Source: an uncultured bacterium (GTDB taxonomy: Bacteria; Bacteroidota; Ignavibacteria; Kapaibacteriales; UBA4661). Taken from it: a stretch of 24,101 nt of DNA. Location of the stretch: the NCBI GenBank assembly GCA_937899715.1, contig CALCNX010000065.1:1-24101 (forward strand), written 5' to 3'. Made by a program: the position numbers and the translations under genes. Positions 1-9,200 of the stretch are shown piece after piece. Each line of letters opens with the position of its first letter. Positions within the stretch are counted from its first letter, which is position 1. The notes beneath the pieces were generated by a model. That model saw only the letters and a list, made by a program, of their open reading frames with translations. It searched no databases and had not been told where the DNA came from.

Positions 1-86
1 GGTAAATCAGGTGCAAGCCAGTGAGTGCAGCGTGCTAGAGTGCTCTTACGTTGTTCCCCTTCTTTTGTGAGGTGCCTATTTTACTC
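1..86 (+). other. 3' flank of an off-window upstream gene (no gene assigned)
   Basis: A strong rightward terminator follows directly at 87-129, so a plus-strand gene probably ends in or just before this stretch. Two frames could hold its tail: frame 1 closes at the TGA at 22-24 and frame 2 stays open to the TGA at 68-70. Neither fragment is long enough to recognise, so no product is proposed. Confidence 0.25.
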
Positions 87-129
87 CGAAGCCTGTCAAA
101 GTCAAATTTGACGGGCTTCGTTTTTTTTT
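87..129 (+). terminator. Rho-independent terminator of the upstream gene
   Basis: The arms 87-100 and 107-120 pair as CGAAGCC-T-GTCAAA with TTTGAC-G-GGCTTCG (one T-G pair), with a 6-base loop, and are followed at once by nine T residues at 121-129. This is a textbook intrinsic terminator reading rightward. It lies inside the longest possible open frame of the giant gene that follows, which argues that translation of that gene begins downstream of it, at 288. Confidence 0.85.
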
Positions 130-287
130 GCATACACTGTATTATGCTTGTGGGTTGGCAAAGCAGTTACGACAAAACGGTTTTCGCCCAAGCTGGTAAC
201 AAGCCTTGTGCATTTGCGGGGAAAAGTGGTATATTGAAAATCCTGATTATTCCCGTTTCTCTCAATTCCGCTCCTCATGGTGATTGT

Positions 288-3200
288 ATGAATCCGCACG
301 TTATTCGTTCCTTTATTGCCCTCTTTTGCCTCATCTCTTCGCTGAATGTGCTGCAAAGCTCCTTTCTCCGGGCGCAAGCAGGGGCACTTGTTCCGTGCTT
401 TACTACCGGAACGGGCTTCAACGGCAACAGCAATAGTTATGCACAACTCCCGACCGGAAAAATTTTATGCGCGGGGGCATTTACGACCTATAACGGCTCG
501 GCAGCAAACCGCATCTGCCGCCTGAATGCGGACGGCTCGCTCGATGCTACCTTTGTCGGTAATATCCCGAACAATGAAATTAACTGTATGACGGTGCTGA
601 GTAACGGACAAATTCTTATTTCCGGCTCCTTTACTGCACCCAAATTCGGTATTGTACGCCTGAACGCCGACGGAAGTGTGGATGCAACGTTTAATATGAG
701 CGGCACAGGTATTGATAACGGACGGATTCAGTCGTTTGCGGTGCAGCCCGACGGGAAGATTGTGATTGTAGGCGGTTTAGGATTTTCGGCATATAACGGC
801 ATAACGGTGAACAGTATTGCTCGGCTCAATGCAGACGGTACGCTGGATGCAGCGTTTAATAGCGGTCTAGGCTCGGGATTTAACGGTGGTTCCTTTAATG
901 CTGCCGCAGCAGTTCAGCCCGACGGAAAAATCCTCGTGGGAGGAAATTTCACTACCTACAAAGGCGCAGCTGTCCCGACAGGAATTATCCGCCTGAATAG
1001 CGACGGCTCACGGGATAACACGTTCAACCCCGGCTCTACGGGCGGCGTTACGGGTTCCGTCGGGTTCCCAATTATTGTTCTGCCGAATAGCCAAATTTTG
1101 ATTTGCGGCAATTTTTCCATGTACAATACCTCTCCGCGCAATTCCCTTGCCCGATTGAACGCAGACGGCTCGCTCGATAATACTTTTAATCCCGCCGGTC
1201 CGAGTCCGACGGGCGTAACAATGGCACAACTTCCCGACGGGCGTTTGCTTGTGACGGGAAATTTCACCACCTACGACGGCGTAGCACGGGGTAGTGTAGC
1301 GCTGGCAAGCAGTAATGGTGTACTTGACCCGTCGTTTAGCCCTGTGGGTAGTCCGGGTACTGTGTGGTCATGTTTCGTACTGTCGGACGGCACAGCGATA
1401 CTGGGCGGGCTATATAACCCTATACCACCGGGCTTCACCCAGTACAACGGCACGACCGTCAATGGTATTGCCCGCATTTGGCTTACGACTCCTGTAAGTT
1501 TGGCTTCCTCGTCCCCCCAACGCAACACAAACAACAATGCCCTTTCCACGCCCCTCAATCTCAATTTCACTCAATCTATGAACGCTGTCACAGCCTCCCA
1601 AAGCGCTTTCCGCGTCTGGGGCGGACAGACAGGCTTGCGCAGCGGGACGTATTCGGGCAGCGGGACAAGTACGATTGGCTTTACGCCAGCGCAAGCCTAC
1701 AAGCCGGGCGAACTCGTCTCGGCAACGCTGATGTGCGGTGCGCAGACAAGCATGGGAGCACCTGCCGCACCCTCGGTGATGCAGTTTCGAGCAAAAGCGG
1801 GAGCGGGTCCGGCGACGTTTTATGAGACGAGGACGCTGGCAACGATGAGTAATAGTTTATACGACCTTACTTGTGGTTACTTTAATTCTGATGTGTATTT
1901 GGACTATGCAGTGTCTAATATCACGGCTTTTGGTGGTCTGGGCGGTGTGGAAATTTTTCTCGGTAGTGCAAGCGGCACATTTACTTACGCCACCACAGTC
2001 AGCACAGGTTCACCATTTGTAGGGTTAGCCGTCGCAGATATGAACAATGATGGAACACAGGATATTATAGCTGCCGGCGGTGGATATGCGGGAGCTTTTA
2101 CAATAAACGTATTTCTGAATAATGGATCTGCAAGTTTTACACCTCTCGCGCCAACTAGTCCGGTGCTTCAGCAAACACAAGTAGATATTGCCACAGGCGA
2201 TTTTGACGGTGATGGGGATTTAGATGTTTTTGCTGTCTCTGATTTCGCATCTGCGGGCGGTTATGCAATTTATCGTAACGATGGTACCGGTGTATTGTCG
2301 ATAACTGCTACGCAAGGCACGGGTGCTGGAAATGGTTTTTTAGGTGCCAGCTCGGGCGATATAGATAATGATGGTGATATTGATATTGTCTATAATCAAT
2401 TTTATCAATTTGGTTCGGGTGCAGGCTATGCACACATTCTCATCAACGACGGGAAAGGGAATTTTTCTCCCGGACAAACCATAAACGTAGGACCAACACT
2501 ATATTTCTCGCGCCTTGCCGACCTAGACAACGATGGCTGGCTAGATTTGGTTACAGAGCAATCAGGCTCAAGCGTGCTAAAAATCTATAAAAATATGTCA
2601 GGAATATTTGCGGGACCAACACAAACAATCAATGTTGGTAATCCAAATCTAGGTAAAATGGTTACCCTTGACGGAAACGGTGATGGGTACTTGGATATAG
2701 CAGTAACGGTCGGTCCGGCACCGGGCGTAGTATTTGTTCCTAATAATGCCGGAACATTCGGTACAGCCGTTACGACATCTCTATTATTAGGCGCAGGGAG
2801 TCTCGGTGTCGGCGATACGGATGGAGACGGAGATCTTGATTTGCTCACAACAGGCAATCAATGCGTTACTGTCCTCACCAACGGCATCCAACCTGTTATC
2901 ACCAGCACTACCCCCGTTCGCAACTCCCACACCTTCACGCCCACAAGTCTCACTGCCTCGTGGAATGTGGCGATGACCACTGCCACCGCTATACTGCCTG
3001 CGCCCGCTTCCGTGCCGCACTCGCTCTATGTGTGGGGCAGTATGACGGGCTATCGGGCACTCCCAAGCACAGCCAGTGCCACACAGAGCGGCAGCACGAC
3101 GATGATTACCCCCACAAAACCCTTTCTGCCCGGTGAGACTGTGAGTGTAAGCATACCGAATGCCCGGTCTTCGGAGTTTGTACCTGCAAAGCCTGTGGTG

Positions 3201-6200
3201 TATGATTTCCGGGCGAAGGCGGGTGTGGGACCGGGAACATTTCAGCCCGGACAGATCTTTTCCCCACCTTTTGTCAATTCACAAAAACCGATTTTAGCTG
3301 ACCTGAATAACGATGGACGCTTAGATTTTGCTGTACCGCAAGAAACAGGCGGCAATAAAATTGACATCTTTTTTGCGGGTGCGGGAGGCACATTTTCTGC
3401 GGCACCAAGCCTTGTTCTGAATACTCTAGCACCACCCAAAAACATCATTGCCGCAGACTTCAATAACGATGGAATTGTTGATATTGCTGCGGTGAATTAT
3501 GGAACAAATCAGACGATTGAACTCTGGATCCCGCCTACTCCAGGGGCATTCCCTGCCGCAATGCCAAATTTTACCATTACGGGGGGATGTTTGGGCGCTC
3601 GCAATATCGCGGCTGCTGATATGAATGGCGATGGAAATCTGGATATAGTTTCGGGGTGCGATGGTGCGGATAATATTAATGTGTGGTTGGGGAATGGGAA
3701 TGGTTCGTTTCAGCCTGTTGTGGCAGTATCATCAGGCGTGGGTATGATTGGGTCAATGTTCGTTAATGATATTGCTTTAGGTGATTTTGATAATGATGGT
3801 GATATAGATTTGGTCTGTACAAATGATGTCACAAACCGAATGAGAATCATGCTCAATCAAGGCAATGGAACGTTTCTTCTTGGGTCTCTTTTTTCCGGTG
3901 TAAACTATCATACGCTTGCGCTTGCAGACTTTAACGATGATGGGAACCTTGATATTGCTGTCAGTGCATATGGAGTGAATCAAGTACGTGTTTTGTTGGG
4001 CGATGGAACTGGCGCATTTCCAATAATGGACAGTTATGCCGCCGGATCTAATATTCGTGGCATTACCGCCGCAGATTTCAACGGCGATGGACGGATGGAC
4101 ATTGCTGTGGCAGGCTTTGGACTTCAGCAGAAATTCACCGTTCTCTTGCGTAATTCTTCGGCATACACAGTTGGCAGCGCTTTTGCCGGCTTCGTTACCT
4201 ATAACAGCAATTGCGTTCAAACGCACGATATTCTTTCCGGCGACATAGACGGAGATGGCGATATGGATATTCTCGTGCAAGGCGGCAATGCTGCGGCACT
4301 CCATATAAACGCTGCTTCGTTAAGCGTTGTTACCACCAACCCCACACGCAATGCCCCCTCCGCAATCGCAAACAGCGCCGTAGCACTCACCTACAGCCAA
4401 AGCATGACCACCGCCACCGCCAGCGTCCCCGCACTCAATATCTGGGGCGGCTTTTCGGGCTACAAAACAGGCGGGACGCGCTCTGTGGCGGGCAGCACGG
4501 TAACGGCGAATGTGGGCGGTTTCCGTCCGGGCGAGCAGGTGTGGGTAACGCATAAAAATGCCCAAAGCACCGCGAATATCAATGCAAAGCCGTATGTGTA
4601 TGGGTTTACCGCAAAAGCGGGGGTGGGACCGGCAACGTTTTCTCAAACTTCTACGCCAATAGTTGGTGCTGATGCTCGAACAGTAGCAAGTGCAGATTTT
4701 GATGGTGATGGAGATTTGGATCTTGCCGTAGGAAGCCCGGCGCAAGTTGATATTTTACTTAATGACGGTACAGGAGCATTTACAACGGGAAGTCCAATTC
4801 TCAGCGGATCACTGGGGTTACTGCAGCCATGGACGGTTACCGCAGGGGACTTTAATAATGACGGTTTTCCAGACCTTGCTGTTACAGGTACTGGTGGTTC
4901 TTCTGCTGTGTATATTCTCCTTAATAATGCCAATGGCACAGGCACTTTTACTGTGTCGAGTAACTATGTTACCGGCATTGGACAATGTTGGCACCTTACC
5001 TCTGCGGATATTGATGGTGACGGTGATCTTGACCTCCTTGTGGCTAATACCACTGGTACCACAGTAAACATTTTATTGAATAATGGGGCTGGGACGTTTA
5101 CTGCTGGGGCTAATTTGACCCCTACATTTGGCTCAAATCCCCGTTGCGTGGCAGTTGCAGATTTTGATAACGATGGTGATCTTGACCTTGCTGTGGGGAA
5201 TATAACCAACTATGTAAACATTTGGCTGAACAATGGTAATGGGACGTTTACTGCTGCACCGGATATTACTACGGGACTTTCTAGCCCTGTGTTTGTAGCA
5301 GCGGGAGACCTCAATGCCGATGGGGCGGTTGATCTTGCGATTGTAAATGCCGGCTCTACTACTGTTTCTGTTTTCACAAATAGTGGTGCAGGAGTTTTTA
5401 CCCAAGCATTAGGGAGTCCATTTTCAACGTTTAGCACCAATCCTGTGTGGGTATCTCTGGAAGATTTCGATGGTAATGGCACTCTTGATATCGCCACAGT
5501 AAATTATGCAGGTACAAACATAAGCATTTTACGTAACACCGGTAGTGCGTCATTTTCTAACATTACGACATATCCTGCTCTCAATGCCCCCAACTATCTT
5601 GCCGCAGGCGATTTCGATGGTGATGGTGACCTTGATGTGGCAGTAACGAATAGCGGTTTTGGTAGTGTTCTTGTTTCTATTCTCAAAAACGCCACACAAG
5701 TTGTCCTCACCGCCTTCTCCCCACCCCGCAACGCACAAACCCTCACGCCCACGACACCCGTGAGCCTGACCTACAACCAAAGCATGACCACCGCAACGGC
5801 ATCTGTGCAGCCGTTCAGAGCATGGGGAAGTTTTCGAGGCTTCCGTTCCGGGACGTATTCGCAGCCCGGGGACGCGGCAACGGCACAGATAACACTCTCG
5901 CCGCCACTCTGGCCAAATGAAGAGGTCTTTGTGAGCGTGACCAATGCACAGAACGCGAACCGCATAGCCGCCAGACCAATAAGCCTGCAATACCGCACAG
6001 GTGCTGCTTCTGCGCCGGCGACGTTTTTCGCCTCCGCGCCCGTGCAAGTCGGAGCAATGCCTTCCACCATCAGGCGCTCTGTGGCGCTGGATTACAACGG
6101 CGACGGTTTTGTGGATATAGCATTTGTGAATGATGCGGCAAATGCCGTACAAATCATGCAGGGAAGCGCTTCGGGGGGCTTTACACTTGGTCCGCTTGTG

Positions 6201-9200
6201 GGCTTAGGCGGAGGCACGCAGCCGAACTACCTCGCTGTGGGTGATTTCAACAGCGACGGGCAGCAAGATATGGTGGTGTCGTGTTTCGGTGGTGGCGGAA
6301 CAGTGTCCGTGCTGATGAACACAGGCGGTGCGTTTAATGCATCGTCCTCGCCACCCACAGGCGCTCGCCAAATCGCCGTTGCTGACTTTAACAGCGACGG
6401 GGCGATGGATTTTGCGGTGATGTGCGCCGGGGCAGGCAGTGTCAATATCTACTTTGGTAAAAACAACGGTACATTTAGCGCTCCTACTACGTTAATAAGT
6501 GCGGCGAGCGGCGGCAGAGGTATAGCTGCTGCGGATTTCGATAATGACGGGAGAGTAGATATCCTCACATTTTCACCAAGTGTACCTATAAATGCGGCTG
6601 TTTATTTTCGCAACAATGGCATTGCACCAAACGGCACGGCAACATTTGATAATAATGTGAATCTTTCTGCATTTGGCACAAACGAAGCCCCAGAAGTTGC
6701 ACAAATAGGCGATTTCAACGGCGATGGCAATATGGATGTCGTAACAAGTGCCTTGGGATCGTCCATACAAACTCTATTTACTGTATGGCTTGGCAACGGT
6801 ACAGGCGGCTTCACAGCAACCAACTACGGCGTAGGCTCTATAAATAATTTTGAACTCACCACAGGCGATTTCAACGGCGACGGGCGCTTGGACATTGCCG
6901 TAGGAAATGCGCAAGGCAATATCGAAATCTGGATGAATAGCGGCTCCGGCACATTTATTCTTAGTGGCATTGCCAATGGCGCAAAAGCCGCGTTTCCCGT
7001 CGCCGCTGATATTGACAGCGACGGCGACCTCGACCTTCTGGCGACCAATGGAAGCGCACAATTCATCTCCTTTTACAACCAGACCGCACCAATACTCACC
7101 GCCAGTCCGCTCCTGCTTGACTTCGGCACTCTAACCGTCGGACAAAGCATAACACAAACAGCAGCTATTTCGGGCATCAATCTCGTGGATGCTGTTACAA
7201 TCGGTATCACGCGAGCAACCGTCTCTGCATATTCATACTCGGTGAACGCCGGAGCGTTCGCAACGCAAGGCACAGTGGCTGTTGCAGGCGGAAGCACCCT
7301 CACCGTTAATGTGCAAGCACGATTTACCCCCGTGACAAGTGGCACATTTTCAACCACCATCACGGTAACAACCGCCAGTGCTACGCCACTTGTGCTGACG
7401 CTCACAGGCTTTGCCGTATTGCCGCGCATTCCCACACCGCCCGTCATTATGACGCTTTCGACTAATGCCGCCCTTATTGGTACTCCTGTAACGGTCAGTG
7501 GTTTGAATTTCACGAATGTCTCGCAAGCAAGTATTGGCGGTATCTCCACTACCGTCAATATCCTTTCGGCAACACAAGCCAACGTGATTGTTCCCACAGG
7601 ACTCAGCATCGGGCAAGTGATTCTGACCAACATTGACGGCACGGCAGTCAGCAGAGATTCCGTGCGAGCTTTAGTGCCGTACACACCACCACCCGTAGTT
7701 ACGGCTGCCGCGCCGTTAGTTGGCGTGGCGGGAGAATTTTTGATTGTTACCGGTGCGAACTTTGCTACGGGTGCCACGACTGTACTTATTGGCGGCGCAC
7801 AGGTTTCTTCCACATTCCTTTCCACAACGCAGCTGACCGTTGTTCTGCAAATCGGGATGCAAGGTGTTATCGGAGTTCGTACCCCTAATGGCTCTACTAC
7901 TTCATCCCTTGCTGTACGGGTCATTCCACCACCAACCATACAAAGTATTACACCGACTCAAGCAAGCAATGGAGAGACCTTCACGATATTTGGAACGAAT
8001 TTTATCAATGTCCTGTCGGTAACGGCAGCGAATATGCGCCTTGACAGCACTTCATGGGAGATTGACAGCCTCCGGCAGCGCTTAACTGCGCGCGTGATAG
8101 AGAATTTGGCGGAAAACGGTACCATCGGCACGATTACTATTCTCACTCGGAGCGGGAAAGCGCTCTTCACACAAGCGTACAATGCCGGAGGCGACCCGAT
8201 ACTTGCCGCCACACCACGTATTTATTTGCTTACACCAAGCGTTTCGGGCGCACCACTCCAAGAAGGCGACGAAATCACCCTCGCGGTTGCCGATGTTTCT
8301 ACGACTGCCACACAAGCGCTCTTTTCTCTGACGGTCAATGGCGTTAGGGCAACGATTTCCAGCGTGACACTCGCCACGACGGGTGCAACGGTGCGTCTGC
8401 GCTTGCCACCGGGTATTGTGCCGACAAATCTCCGAAGTTCGTCCTCGCTGGCATTTGTGCTTTCCATCGGCTCAATAACAACCACAGCAACATTCTCGCA
8501 AACTGTCCAAGCAGCATTCCTGCCCACGTTCACTACCTTTACGCCCCCACTTGGCGGAACGTGTTCCACGATTACCATTACGGGGCAAAATCTTGGTATA
8601 GAGCCTCGCGGCAGGGTTTTAGACGTACTGGTGGGTGGCGCTTCCGTTCAAGCGTTCCGCGTCGTCTCGCCCACGCGAATACAGGCAACGCTCGGTACGG
8701 TCAGAAGTGGCGTTGTAACGGTACTCACAAGCGTCAGCGTCCTTTCTACATCAGCAATGTTTAGCTTCGACCCTAATTTTCAATGCCTCCCCCCAATGCG
8801 CCGCGAAGACTCGCTCGCGCTGGATGCGTTCTACGTCGCCACCGTTGGCTTGGACTGGACGACTTCTACAAACTGGACAGTTCAGGGCGTTCCGGCGGCA
8901 ATGCGCTTTGGAGTCAAGGTAGAGGGCGATCGCGTTGTGGAAATCCGTATGCCCAAGAACAACGTAAGCGGCTCCATCCCTGAGTTTGTGATGCAGAATT
9001 TACGCACGTTGCGGGCATTGGACTTGGGAAATAATCGTGTTGGTGGGGCGCTGCCACAAGCACTTGCACAAGCACCGAACCTTGAGATATTGCGTCTTGG
9101 TCAGAATCGCTTCACAGGCATATTGCCACAAAACCTAGCGTCGCTCACACGATTACGCGAATTGGATTTGTCGGATAATTTACTCGCCGATACGCTGGGG

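Noticed and set aside
51..287. N-terminal extension of the giant gene
   Set aside because: It contains a strong terminator, starts at a non-ATG codon and would bury the signal peptide that begins at 288.
1850..7080. Regularly spaced repeats as a possible CRISPR array
   Set aside because: The spacing is about 150 bases and in frame, the repeats are degenerate at DNA level, and they encode FG-GAP motifs.
7073..7939. Long open frame on the minus strand (288 codons)
   Set aside because: It is antisense to the IPT/TIG part of the giant gene and its translation is low-complexity (V/T/P-rich) with no domain signal; it is a mirror of repeats on the plus strand.
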